A stretch of 64,000 nucleotides of DNA, from positions 1,984,001 through 2,048,000 of the forward strand of contig CP159918.1 in the NCBI GenBank assembly GCA_040616305.1, written 5' to 3'. Below, in pieces: positions 1 through 8,116 of this stretch (the stretch's first letter is position 1; each line of letters begins with the position of its first letter). This DNA is from UBA1876 sp003446665. Its GTDB lineage: Bacteria; Synergistota; Synergistia; Synergistales; Thermovirgaceae. A model generated the notes under the pieces. The model worked only from the letters and a program-made list of their open reading frames with translations, ran no database searches and was not told the origin of the DNA. A program made the translations under genes and the position numbers.

Positions 1-785
1 TTGAGGGCACCACGGTGAAGACACTGGCCAACGTGATCCACTATGATCCTGTCAGCTTCCAGAATGAATGCATCCTCACATTCCTGGTAGGATCCCATGG
101 GGAAAAGAATTGTTCCGGGTTTGAGCCATGCATTCTTGACGAACTTGTCTTTCGACTGGGTCACACAGACCACGACATCGGCCTGTGAGGCCTCTTCGGG
201 GGTCTGAGCGATCACTATATCCCCCTTGACCGTGTCTTTCATGTCCTCTACGTATTTTTTCGAGGCATCAGGGTTGATGTCATAGACCCGCACCTCTTCA
301 ATATCGAAAAGCTCCGAGATTGCCATAGTCTGCGTATGCCCCTGCATGCCGGCGCCATACAGGCCCAGCCTGAGATGTTTTTTGGGGTACAGGTACTTCA
401 GAGCCACCGCCGTCTGGGCACCGGTCCTAAGATTGGTGATGTGCGCCCCGTCCATAACGGCCCTGAAATTGCCGACTTTCGGGTCGATCAAAAGAATGAG
501 CGAGGTTATGTAGGGAAGACCCATTTTCTTCCTTTCCCCGAGAAACCCACCGGCCCACTTGATACCCGCAATATCCTGCCACCCGACATAGGCGGGCATG
601 GCATTCATAAAACCTTCGTAGGGCGGGAATGAAGCCGTTTCTCCCAGGTCAAGGCCCACCTTGGTCGGGTTGACTACTGTTCCCTCGCCCATCCCCCTGA
701 AGGTCTTTTCCACTGCCTCGATGACATCTTTCATGGTAATCAGTCGCTTTACTTCTTTCTGGCTCAAAAGACGTGTCTGGAACAT
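1..785 (-). CDS. Ornithine cyclodeaminase / mu-crystallin family protein (3' end outside window)
   Basis: Partial gene: 261 residues are readable from an ATG at 783-785 (MFQTRLLSQKEVKRL) and the C-terminus runs off the left edge. The ATG is preceded by GGGAGG. The family signature is visible: an N-terminal dimerisation part, then a Rossmann-type stretch LRLGLYGAGMQGHTQ near residues 140-155, followed by VRVYDINPDASKKY, typical of NAD(P)-dependent ornithine cyclodeaminase, alanine dehydrogenase and ketimine reductase relatives. Family members deaminate amino acids or reduce cyclic imines in the cytoplasm; the exact substrate cannot be told. It follows the serine dehydratase by 61 bp on the same strand, so it probably closes an amino-acid-degrading operon with an opine-dehydrogenase-like enzyme and TRAP permeases. 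The family call is firm, the substrate open. Confidence 0.85.
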   Translation of the reverse strand, partial: MFQTRLLSQKEVKRLITMKDVIEAVEKTFRGMGEGTVVNPTKVGLDLGETASFPPYEGFMNAMPAYVGWQDIAGIKWAGGFLGERKKMGLPYITSLILLIDPKVGNFRAVMDGAHITNLRTGAQTAVALKYLYPKKHLRLGLYGAGMQGHTQTMAISELFDIEEVRVYDINPDASKKYVEDMKDTVKGDIVIAQTPEEASQADVVVCVTQSKDKFVKNAWLKPGTILFPMGSYQECEDAFILEADRIIVDHVGQCLHRGAL

Positions 786-846
786 GCCCTTTCCTCCCTT
801 TCCTGTTCATTCCTGGTTTGCGCGCACGCGGGGCTTTCGTGATTCT

Positions 847-2430
847 TCACTGAATCACCGTACCCCCCCGGCAACGTGAACATTTCTCCAGCCAATCCTC
901 CTTGAGGCGCTCGGCTGTTTCTGTTGATCCGAGTCCGCCCAGCATGGTGCCCCGAAGCTCCGCCGGAAGGAGCCCTTGAACATTCCGGAGGGCATCCACC
1001 GCTTCATCGGGCGGGATGACGCTCCTGATGCCTGCAAGAGCCATATCTGCGGCGGCGAATGCGTTTGCGACACCGACGGCATTCCGCTTGATACAGGGAA
1101 CCTCGACAGGGCCTGCAACGGGGTCGCAGACAAGCCCAAGCAGATTCTTCAATGCAAGGGCCACCGCTTCGGCAGTCTGTTGAGCCGTTCCACCCCCGAT
1201 TTGCACAAGGGCTGCAGCCGCCATCGCGGAAGCGACGCCGATTTCCGACTGGCACCCTCCGACAGCTCCGGAAACAGGGGCTTTCGAGGCAATGAGCGCT
1301 CCGTAAACTCCACTGACCAGGAGGCCGTCAATGACGGTTTCACCATCGACGGAAAGGTTCTCGACAACCGCCGACAGGGTCCCGGGCAACACGCCGCAAG
1401 AACCCGCTGTAGGAGCTGCGCACACCCTGCCCATGGAGGCGTTCACTTCCATGGCGCTGATCGCCCTGGCGATGGCAAGCGGAAGGACATCGCCGGAAAG
1501 TGTTTTACCCTGTCTGAAGGCATCCAGCATTCGCCTCGCGTCGTCTCCGGGCATCAGGCCGCCGACCATGGCGTTTTCGCCCGAAAGCCCCTTTCGTGCT
1601 GATTCTTCCATGACGTCCCACACGTGAGCCATCTTCCTGCGCAAGTCTTTCCTGTTCAGGGAGCTCCGGCTTCTTTCATATTCTTCAATGACTTCCGGCA
1701 GACTCTTCCCTGTTTTTTCAACCAGGTCGAGCATTTCATTCACTGTCCGGAACAAAGGCTCCCCTCCCGAGCTCCCGTAGTCGTACAGGCACGGCAGAAG
1801 GCGCACTTTCCGGACCGCTTTTGATTTTGTGACGTTTTCCAGCTCACCGGCCTCCAGGGGCTTTTCAAGAGGAACAACGAGGAGGGCTCCGTTCTTCCCG
1901 CCGGAAAGGACGCCCCTTGAAGCCAGTTCCTGCAGGGTTTCCGGTACGTCTGCTCCGTCGAGAAAAACCAGCAGGGTTTCACGTTTCCCGCGCAATACAA
2001 CGGTATTCCCGTCGATGGAGGAAACCAGGATTTCACCTCCCCCGACCGTCACGCTTTCCATGCTCGTCCTCCCTTCGTCGTTCGCGATGTCGAGATCTAT
2101 GGCGTTCGGGTTTTTCCCGCTCGAAGGGAGGGGACGGATACGGACCTCAAGACCCTGTTTCTTCGCCTCTTCGTAGGCGGTTCGTACACGGGGGTCATCC
2201 ACGTTCATTCCCAAAAGACCTGCCACGACACCGGAATCCGTCATATGCCCCCTGTACGTCCGTGACAGGGGGCCATAGAAGGTGATATCAACCTCTCTCG
2301 GCTTCCCTCCGGCGACATGTTTCGCCATGAGCCCTATCCGGACTGCACCAGCGGTATGAGAACTGGAGGGCCCAGTCATGACCGGCCCGAGAATGTCGAA
2401 AATGCTTCCGGGTTCGCAGGTAGCGCACAT
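847..2430 (-). CDS. L-serine ammonia-lyase (iron-sulfur L-serine dehydratase), beta-alpha single chain
   Basis: 527 residues. Converts L-serine to pyruvate and ammonia in the cytoplasm. The N-terminal half is the beta domain with the signature GPVMTGPSSSHTAGA (residues 15-29) and an ACT-like stretch around 150-220; the C-terminal half is the alpha domain with APTAGSCGVLPG, GAVGGCQSEIG and CDPVAGPVEVPC, carrying the cysteines expected to bind a 4Fe-4S cluster. In Bacillus and Clostridium these two parts are separate proteins (SdaAB and SdaAA); E. coli SdaA is one chain of about 454 residues. This chain is longer because it keeps the ACT-like segment. It starts 6 bp after the opine-dehydrogenase-like gene ends, so the two are cotranscribed. 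Pyruvate formation from serine fits an amino-acid fermenter. Confidence 0.93.
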   Translation of the reverse strand: MCATCEPGSIFDILGPVMTGPSSSHTAGAVRIGLMAKHVAGGKPREVDITFYGPLSRTYRGHMTDSGVVAGLLGMNVDDPRVRTAYEEAKKQGLEVRIRPLPSSGKNPNAIDLDIANDEGRTSMESVTVGGGEILVSSIDGNTVVLRGKRETLLVFLDGADVPETLQELASRGVLSGGKNGALLVVPLEKPLEAGELENVTKSKAVRKVRLLPCLYDYGSSGGEPLFRTVNEMLDLVEKTGKSLPEVIEEYERSRSSLNRKDLRRKMAHVWDVMEESARKGLSGENAMVGGLMPGDDARRMLDAFRQGKTLSGDVLPLAIARAISAMEVNASMGRVCAAPTAGSCGVLPGTLSAVVENLSVDGETVIDGLLVSGVYGALIASKAPVSGAVGGCQSEIGVASAMAAAALVQIGGGTAQQTAEAVALALKNLLGLVCDPVAGPVEVPCIKRNAVGVANAFAAADMALAGIRSVIPPDEAVDALRNVQGLLPAELRGTMLGGLGSTETAERLKEDWLEKCSRCRGGTVIQ

Positions 2431-2436
2431 ACCGAT

Positions 2437-3549
2437 TCAGGCCCTTTCGCCACCGAAACCGGTGCTGAGTATTTTCACAATATCTTCCCGCCCGGCGCTT
2501 TGAAGACCGAGTTTTTCAAGCGTCCTTCCTTCTTCGTAGAAATCCCTGTCGTTGATCGTCCCGGCCAGAAGGATGACCGACTCTATCAGCGGACATGGAA
2601 CTCCGAGAGCCCGTCCGAAGGATGCCACGGGGACCAAAAGAAAGGGGACATCTTCCGTAAGGTATCGGTATGAAAGGGATTTCGGGGCATCGGCCCCATG
2701 CCCCCCGTAAACGCCACTGCTTTGGAGCACATCGTAGAGGGTGTCTCCCTCCAGGCTGTATGTCTCCCTGAGCCATTCGATCTGGGACTGGAGGTCGTAA
2801 CCCAGGACTTTCCCTATGGCGAGACGCTCCTTGTCTATGCCTTCTGCAACCTTGCAGACGGATGGGCTCATTCCGTCGGTATAGAAGCGGAAATTCCCCT
2901 TTTCCGACTCGATCCGGCCGGCGTTGAGGACCATGGTCGCGCAATGAACAACCATGTTCAGGTTCGACAAGGAGGTTTCAAGCACGTCGGCAGCCTCTAT
3001 AACCGGTGTCGGGAACATATCCCGGATAGCATCGAAAAGCTCCAGACTTCTTCCAGACGGGAAAACACCAACCATCACCTTGGTTTTCACACCCCAGATG
3101 TCGACGATTCCAGGTTCAACCTGGCGACAGGCATAGGGCAGCGTGTTGGTTTCCCCAAAAAGGGGAAGGGGCCAGCCCTCTTTTTTCAGCCACGAGGCAA
3201 TCTCAAGCGGACCGAAATTTCCGGGGACGAAAATGACGATCATGTTTTCCCCGAGGTAGGGTGCCGCCAACTCCATGATAGGTTGCTGGGCAAACGAGGG
3301 GACTACGATATACACTACTTCAGCACCCTCAAGAGCTTCCTTCACGTCCACCGTCGCCTTCTCGAGCCTACCGAAACCTTCGAGGCTGCCCCGCAGTTCG
3401 ATGCCACCGGCACTAGCTATGGAATTCATCTTTTCTCCGAAATCCGGATGTTCGAAAAGTCTGACGACATACCCCTTCAAAGCCAGATGACCCGCGAGAG
3501 CCTGACCTCCGTTCCCGGCACCAAGGACTGCAACCGCAGGCTTCATCAT
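2437..3549 (-). CDS. NAD(P)-dependent opine/octopine dehydrogenase family protein
   Basis: 370 residues. The N-terminus has a Rossmann fold motif VLGAGNGGQALAGHLA (residues 8-23). The C-terminal domain has the opine-dehydrogenase features NMVVHCATMVLNAG near residue 200, whose His matches the catalytic His of the family, and GGHGADAPKSLSYRYLTED near 280, which resembles the conserved segment before the second domain ends. Enzymes of this family reductively couple an amino acid with a 2-oxo acid, or run in reverse, using NAD(P)H. It sits between TRAP permease genes (19 bp away) and serine dehydratase, so it may oxidise an imported opine-like compound to an amino acid plus an oxo acid. That role is inferred from context; the family assignment rests on the motifs. 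Confidence 0.82.
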   Translation of the reverse strand: MMKPAVAVLGAGNGGQALAGHLALKGYVVRLFEHPDFGEKMNSIASAGGIELRGSLEGFGRLEKATVDVKEALEGAEVVYIVVPSFAQQPIMELAAPYLGENMIVIFVPGNFGPLEIASWLKKEGWPLPLFGETNTLPYACRQVEPGIVDIWGVKTKVMVGVFPSGRSLELFDAIRDMFPTPVIEAADVLETSLSNLNMVVHCATMVLNAGRIESEKGNFRFYTDGMSPSVCKVAEGIDKERLAIGKVLGYDLQSQIEWLRETYSLEGDTLYDVLQSSGVYGGHGADAPKSLSYRYLTEDVPFLLVPVASFGRALGVPCPLIESVILLAGTINDRDFYEEGRTLEKLGLQSAGREDIVKILSTGFGGERA

Positions 3550-3567
3550 TTGCTCACCCCTTCTTTT

Positions 3568-4881
3568 TTACTTGACGTACCCGAGGACCGTCGGCAGCCA
3601 CATGGACAGAGGCGGCCAGTAGGTCGTCAAAAACACCACCGGCACATATCCGAGCAGGAGGAAGATCATCGTAGGTTTGAGGATTTCCGTAAATTCACAA
3701 TCCCCAACCCGCATTCCCAGGTAGAGAATGCTGGCATAAGGTGGTGTCACCCCGCCCATGGCAAGATTGGTGCCCATGATAGCCGCCAGTTGAACCGAGC
3801 TCATTCCCATCTCCTGGACCAACGGAAGCAGAAGTGGCGCCAGAAGGATGATACCCGTCACGTCATTGACGATCATGCCGACAACAAACAGGAAGATATT
3901 GATCAACACGAGGATCAGGAAATAGTTTTCCGTTATTCTGAAGACCAGCTGCACGAGCATCTGGGGGACCCTGAGCATGACAAAGGTCTGGCTGAGGATC
4001 AGTGTGAAGATGATCATTGTCATGATCGCCCCAACCGATGTAGCCGATTCCCGGACGACGGGAACAAAATTCTTAAGAGTCAGCCCCTTGTAAATAAAAA
4101 ACCCGATCGGCAGGGCCAGAATGGCGGCAACGGCCGCCGCTTCGGTAGGGGTGAAAACCCCACCGTAAATCCCGCCCAGGATGACGAAGGGAATCGAAAG
4201 GGCCGGGATGGCCCTGACAAAACGGACGGGTATTTCCTTTCTCTTCTGTTTCAGTACCTCGGGGTCTTCAAGTACGAGGTTAGGCATCCGGCGAGCCCAG
4301 ACCAGGTTGATCGCCGAAAAAAGTAGGGTGATCAAGATCCCGGGGCCCACAGTGGCCAGAAAGCACGCCAGGATCGATGTTTCGGTGATCCATCCGTAGA
4401 TGATCATGATTACGCTCGGGGGGATGAGAAGACCCAAGATGGAAGAGACTGTTACCAGCGCCGTGGCGTATCCACGGGGGTATCCCTGCTCGACCATTCG
4501 CGGGATCATTATGGGCCCCGTCGCCGCGACGCCAGTGAAACCACTGCCCGATATCGCACCGATAAGGGCGCAGGTCACGGCACACACGACTCCTATCCCG
4601 CCCTTGATCTTTCCAACGAAAAGGTCCACAAAGTCCAGCAGCTTGTCAGCAATGCCGCTGTTGGCCATCAGAACACCGGCAAAAATGAAGAGCGGGCTCG
4701 CCAGAAGGACCATGTTGATCATCTGGTTGAAGCCCCACATCATCATGCTGGCCATGGAAACCTCTCCGAAAAAGCTCAAGAAAAGCAGGGCCCCTCCGAA
4801 ACAGAAAGGCAGCGGCACGCTCATGATCAAGAGGGTGACCAGAACCACAAAATCCAGAAGAATGACAACGGGCAGACTCAT
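3568..4881 (-). CDS. dctM: TRAP transporter large permease (DctM family)
   Basis: 437 residues, nearly all hydrophobic, with about 12 membrane segments. The N-terminus (VLVTLLIMSVPLPFCFGG) and conserved stretches such as ALIGAISGSGFTGVAATGP, GGIYGGVFTPTEAAAVAA and a C-terminal MGTNLAMGGVTPPYASILY are diagnostic of DctM. It forms the ion-coupled channel of a tripartite transporter for organic acids or amino acids. Its start overlaps the stop of dctQ by 4 bases (ATGA), so translation is coupled. No periplasmic binding protein (DctP) gene is in the operon: the promoter lies directly upstream of dctQ. Confidence 0.93.
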   Translation of the reverse strand: MSLPVVILLDFVVLVTLLIMSVPLPFCFGGALLFLSFFGEVSMASMMMWGFNQMINMVLLASPLFIFAGVLMANSGIADKLLDFVDLFVGKIKGGIGVVCAVTCALIGAISGSGFTGVAATGPIMIPRMVEQGYPRGYATALVTVSSILGLLIPPSVIMIIYGWITETSILACFLATVGPGILITLLFSAINLVWARRMPNLVLEDPEVLKQKRKEIPVRFVRAIPALSIPFVILGGIYGGVFTPTEAAAVAAILALPIGFFIYKGLTLKNFVPVVRESATSVGAIMTMIIFTLILSQTFVMLRVPQMLVQLVFRITENYFLILVLINIFLFVVGMIVNDVTGIILLAPLLLPLVQEMGMSSVQLAAIMGTNLAMGGVTPPYASILYLGMRVGDCEFTEILKPTMIFLLLGYVPVVFLTTYWPPLSMWLPTVLGYVK

Positions 4882-5405
4882 GAGGTCGCCTCCTTCTTCC
4901 CGCTCAGCAGCGATTTGAACCGAAGCAGGTGATCAATCAACTCGACGACTGTGTAGAAAGCCATAAGCACCAGGGAGATAAAGAGTGCGCTTTCGCCGAA
5001 AAACAGGGGAATATACAAAAGATTGCTCGTTTTCCATACCTTGAGCGAATAAAGGAAATATTCATAGGCCCAGTAGGTGAGCCAGAGACACACGCCAAGC
5101 GAAATCAGTGATTTCAGGACGTCGAGAATCCGGAGAGTGAAGGGGTTCGTAATGTACACGCTGAGCACATTGCATTCGATATGCTTTCTTTCCATCGATG
5201 CGTTCGCTCCCCCAAGCATGTACAGCCATATGGCCGGGAACAAGGTCAATTCCTCGATTCCCATCAGGGGCATCCGCAACACGTAACGCATGAGAACCTG
5301 GGCAAAGACAAGAATCGTCACGCCGAACATGAGGAATGACAGCACGAATCCCTGGATCCTGAAAAGAAAGTGCCACAGGGTCTCGGCCAAACTTTTTACA
5401 GACAT
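4878..5405 (-). CDS. dctQ: TRAP transporter small permease (DctQ family)
   Basis: 175 residues with four predicted membrane segments, beginning near residues 15-40 (IQGFVLSFLMFGVTILVFAQVLMRY, split here by residue count). The motif MGIEELTLFPAIWLYMLG after the second helix is typical of DctQ, which bridges DctM and the substrate-binding protein. The ATG is preceded by GGGAGGGAGAAC. It is the first gene of an operon that continues with dctM, an opine-dehydrogenase-like gene, serine dehydratase and an ornithine-cyclodeaminase relative. The transported compound is unknown; context suggests an amino-acid derivative. Confidence 0.88.
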   Translation of the reverse strand: MSVKSLAETLWHFLFRIQGFVLSFLMFGVTILVFAQVLMRYVLRMPLMGIEELTLFPAIWLYMLGGANASMERKHIECNVLSVYITNPFTLRILDVLKSLISLGVCLWLTYWAYEYFLYSLKVWKTSNLLYIPLFFGESALFISLVLMAFYTVVELIDHLLRFKSLLSGKKEATS

Positions 5406-5533
5406 GTTCTCCCTCCCTTTTGAACTAGAGATATGTAACGCCGCTCGGGGAAATCACCCGGTATCTCTCCCGAAAATCTTGCCCCCTTGAAAGTAGTATT
5501 GTTCTATTGTAGGATATTTACAAATGATGTTTT

Positions 5534-5562
5534 ACTATACCAACACTATCCTTTACTGTCAA
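5534..5562 (-). promoter_or_regulatory. Promoter of the TRAP / opine dehydrogenase / serine dehydratase operon
   Basis: Read on the minus strand: TTGACA (5557-5562), 17-bp spacer, TATAGT (5534-5539), a near-consensus sigma-70 promoter. It leaves a leader of roughly 120 bases before dctQ. The IS remnant begins only 8 bp beyond the -35 box, so upstream control sequences, if any, were separated from this promoter. Confidence 0.7.
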
Positions 5563-5570
5563 CATAGCGA

Positions 5571-6149
5571 GTTGCCTCACCTAAAACCTAGACGAAATGC
5601 CTTCGTTGCCTCAACAGAAAATCTAAACGAAAGGGCTACGATGACTCCGGGGAAGTTGGACCCCCGGAGGGAGGAAGGCTCGGTGAGGCTGACGATGGAA
5701 ACGAGGGACGAAATCCTCCGCACGATGGCGGGAGCGTACAGGAAGGCCACCAAAAGGGAAAAGGGGCGCATACTGGACCATGTCGTGGAAGTTACCGGCT
5801 ACAACAGGGCCTATGCCTCCCACCGGCTGTGTCTGTACGGGAAAAGGCTCTTCCTGCGCGGTGCGGGTGGCAGGCAGGTGATCGTTGAGACGGAGAGGAA
5901 AAAGCCCTTGAAGCGTTCCAGGCGAAAGGGCATCTACGGGCCACAGGTGGAAAAGGAGCTCGTGAAGATATGGCGCATCATGGACTACCCCTGCGGGAAA
6001 CGCCTCGCAGCCATGCTTCCGAAGCTGGAACACCACGGGGAACTGTCTTTTGGTCCTGAAACCAGGGAAAAGCTTTTGTCTATTTCTTTCGTCTAGTTTT
6101 CTTCGTGAGTCAATGTTACCGTTTCGTATAGATTTTTACGTGAGGCAAT
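5571..6149 (+). mobile_element. Internally deleted IS element with doubled terminal inverted repeats
   Basis: About 580 bp bounded by related 27-28 bp repeats, two per end. Left copies lie at 5571-5597 and 5605-5632; right copies, inverted, at 6087-6113 and 6122-6149. Shared core: (G)TTGCCTCA, then an AT-rich middle with AATCTA or ACCTA, then ACGAAA. Spacing between copies is 34-35 bp at both ends, so the layout is symmetric. Between them lies a truncated transposase frame without a catalytic domain. This looks like a non-autonomous derivative whose ends could still be recognised by a full-length relative. I see no clear target-site duplication. Confidence 0.75.
5641..6096 (+). pseudogene. 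Truncated integrase/transposase N-terminal domain
   Basis: The frame is open from further upstream, but the protein-like part starts at ATG 5641 (MTPGKLDPRREEG) or ATG 5695 (METRDEILRTMAGAYRKA). It reads as an N-terminal DNA-binding region: a helix rich in Arg/Lys, VTGYNRAYASHRLCLYGKR, a basic linker, and YGPQVEKELVKIWRIMDYPCGKRL. This resembles the N-terminus of long integrase-core transposases (about 400-500 residues) seen in anaerobic bacteria. The chain ends at SFGPETREKLLSISFV, where a complete protein would continue into the DDE catalytic core; the stop codon lies inside the inner right repeat. The core was lost by internal deletion, so no active enzyme is made. It might still bind the repeats (inference). 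Confidence 0.7.
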
Positions 6150-6276
6150 AGGCATGTGAGCCGGCTTTTCTAGAATGTATATTGTATGGACTTTCAGGAC
6201 TCCAGGGAGGAAACGTGTGGCTTTCCCTTTATAATTGATACGTAATCTCGGCTAACAATTGGAAAGAGGTGCAGTT

Positions 6277-6996
6277 ATGCTAAAACCTGTTGAAAGATCA
6301 ACCCTTCATGAGTCAGTACTGAAAGAGATGCTTTCGGCGATCAAAAAAGGGTACTGGAAACCCGGGGACCGGATACCCGGGGAGATGGCTCTTGCAGCAA
6401 AGTTCGGCGTCAGCCGCAACTGTATTCGTGAAGTAATGAAAGCCTTGAGCTTTTTCGGCATCATCGACGCAAAGCCAGGGCAGGGAACATTCCTGTCCGA
6501 AAATGCCTTGCGGAACATCCGCAACACAGAATTGCTGCGACTTATCTCGGGCCAATCGTCCATCATCGAACTGATGGAGGTTCGCCTGCTGATAGAAACA
6601 CAGGCTGCCTATTGGGCTGCTGAACGGGCGACTGAAGAAGAAATTGTCTTCCTCCAGGAGATACTGGATGAAGAAAAAGCCAGATCTGAACCTGCTATCG
6701 ATATTCATGCGAAATTTCATGATGCCATTGTGAAGTTGTCGAATAATAACCTTTTAATTCATTTATACGACTCCATCAAGACAGAAATAGCTCATCAGAG
6801 GGAAAAATTCGAAAAATGGCCACTGAGGGAATTGCGTGCCTTCGCACAGCAGCACCAGAAAATCCTTGACCAGATAAGGGAAAGAAATCCCCAGGGTGCC
6901 AGGGATCTCATGCATGAACACATCATTAGTAGCCTACAGCTCACCTTAGATGATGTGGAAGAAACAAAAGAAGAACCGTCAAAGCAAGACCCCTGA
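6277..6996 (+). CDS. GntR family transcriptional regulator, FCD (FadR-type) subfamily
   Basis: 239 residues from ATG 6277 (MLKPVERSTLHESVL), chosen because AGAGGTG precedes it by 6 bases; a TTG 18 bases upstream lacks this. The winged helix-turn-helix spans about residues 10-75, with PGDRIPGEMALAAKFGVSR and EVMKALSFFGIIDAKPGQG matching the GntR pattern. The C-terminal part (about 95-230) is an all-helical FCD ligand-binding domain with metal-site-like residues (ESQ-type helix EVRLLIETQAAYWAAERA and a conserved HAKFHDAI). Such regulators sense small carboxylates or amino acids. It lies downstream of the IS remnant and converges with the MOT1-like gene, 4 bp apart. A TATAAT at 6230-6235 may be its -10 box, with no good -35. 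Its target is unknown. Confidence 0.9.
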   Translation: MLKPVERSTLHESVLKEMLSAIKKGYWKPGDRIPGEMALAAKFGVSRNCIREVMKALSFFGIIDAKPGQGTFLSENALRNIRNTELLRLISGQSSIIELMEVRLLIETQAAYWAAERATEEEIVFLQEILDEEKARSEPAIDIHAKFHDAIVKLSNNNLLIHLYDSIKTEIAHQREKFEKWPLRELRAFAQQHQKILDQIRERNPQGARDLMHEHIISSLQLTLDDVEETKEEPSKQDP

Positions 6997-7000
6997 ATCC

Positions 7001-8101
7001 TTAAGGATTCCCCCAATGTGCAAGGCGGTGAACCAGAATGCCACCCGCGAAGCCCCACGCCATGTTCAGCGTCACCGACATCAGGACCGTTACTATAACC
7101 GTGGCTATCCGTCTATCCCGGGGAACGTCTTTTGCGAATTTCAGAAGCTCCAGGCCCACGGCGAGCATCATCGCGCCCAGTATGCCGCCCGGAAAGGCCG
7201 CAAAGACCGACGCTATGGACGCGGCGAAAAAGACCCCAAGAACGATCTCTAAGGTCCCCTCGATGATATTTGCGCCGCCCGTTCGCGCTCCGAAATAATA
7301 CTGCCCCGCCAGCCCTCCCGCACCGTGACACATGGGCATGCCCCCAAAGAAGGAAACAGCCAGGTTCATTACACCCATATTGACCGCAAGCTGGCGTTCC
7401 GTAACCACCCTTCCCGGCCAGTAGGAGGCGATTAGAGCACTTGTCGCTATTACCGCGTTAGTAGCCGTTAGAGGAATCTGCGCAAGCCCGCCGCGAACGA
7501 AAGAATTCCAGACATCAGGAGGATTTGGTAAGTAAAACGAGGGGAGACGGAATCCTGGCGAGGCAAATATGCTTCCGCCCGCAGAGACCGCCGCCATGGC
7601 GATACCGGCTGCCACCAGAACTACCGATGCAGGAGCGTATCGGCTTTTTCTGAGAAGGAAAGCAACGGCGAGACTGGCAAGAAGAAGCAGCCACTCTCCG
7701 CCGGCGAGATTAAACGCCTCCTTCGCCAGAAGCAAACCGAGGGATATCTGTATCCCCCTTATGACCTCCCTTGGCGTAACCTCGGCGACCTTGTCCATGA
7801 TCCCCGTCAGGCCGAAAAACAGCCATACAACGCCCATAGCAAAAGCCGATGCGTATACCATGCCTGGACTCCAGGCCTGGGCGATGGCCACAACAGCTAG
7901 TACTTTCATCGGCTCCACAGGCATGGGAAGCCTGTAAACGATCCCCAGGACTATATTCGAAAGGCCCATCATTACCAGAAGCCCGGCCGGATCCACTCCG
8001 CAAACCGCAATGTAGCCCACGGCCAAAGGCAGCAGTGTGCCCAGGTCTCCGAGGGAGCCTCCCAGTTCCCGAAGGTTGAATTCGAATACCCCCGACTTCA
8101 C
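7001..8101 (-). CDS. Putative sulfate/molybdate transporter (MOT1-like)
   Basis: 366 residues with about ten membrane segments. The N-terminal signature ELGGSLGDLGTLLPLAVGY (residues 11-29) and the C-terminal signature GGMPMCHGAGGLAGQY followed by FGARTGG are the two conserved blocks of the MOT1 family, relatives of SulP anion transporters. Known members carry molybdate; others are only annotated as sulfate/molybdate. GTG start at 8101, preceded by GGAG. Genes upstream are a cysteine-synthase-like enzyme (15 bp away) and a GNAT-nitrilase fusion, all on this strand and closely spaced, so one operon. Sulfate with a cysteine-synthase-like partner, or molybdate for a molybdoenzyme elsewhere, are both possible. 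Confidence 0.8.
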   Translation of the reverse strand: MKSGVFEFNLRELGGSLGDLGTLLPLAVGYIAVCGVDPAGLLVMMGLSNIVLGIVYRLPMPVEPMKVLAVVAIAQAWSPGMVYASAFAMGVVWLFFGLTGIMDKVAEVTPREVIRGIQISLGLLLAKEAFNLAGGEWLLLLASLAVAFLLRKSRYAPASVVLVAAGIAMAAVSAGGSIFASPGFRLPSFYLPNPPDVWNSFVRGGLAQIPLTATNAVIATSALIASYWPGRVVTERQLAVNMGVMNLAVSFFGGMPMCHGAGGLAGQYYFGARTGGANIIEGTLEIVLGVFFAASIASVFAAFPGGILGAMMLAVGLELLKFAKDVPRDRRIATVIVTVLMSVTLNMAWGFAGGILVHRLAHWGNP

Positions 8102-8116
8102 CAGTTGTGCTCCGTC

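Noticed and set aside
2698..4326. Long plus-strand open frame (542 codons) opposite the opine dehydrogenase and DctM genes
   Set aside because: It is antisense to two clear genes, its composition is His/Arg/Asp-rich without recognisable domains, and no ribosome site fits. It is a by-product of codon usage in the real genes.
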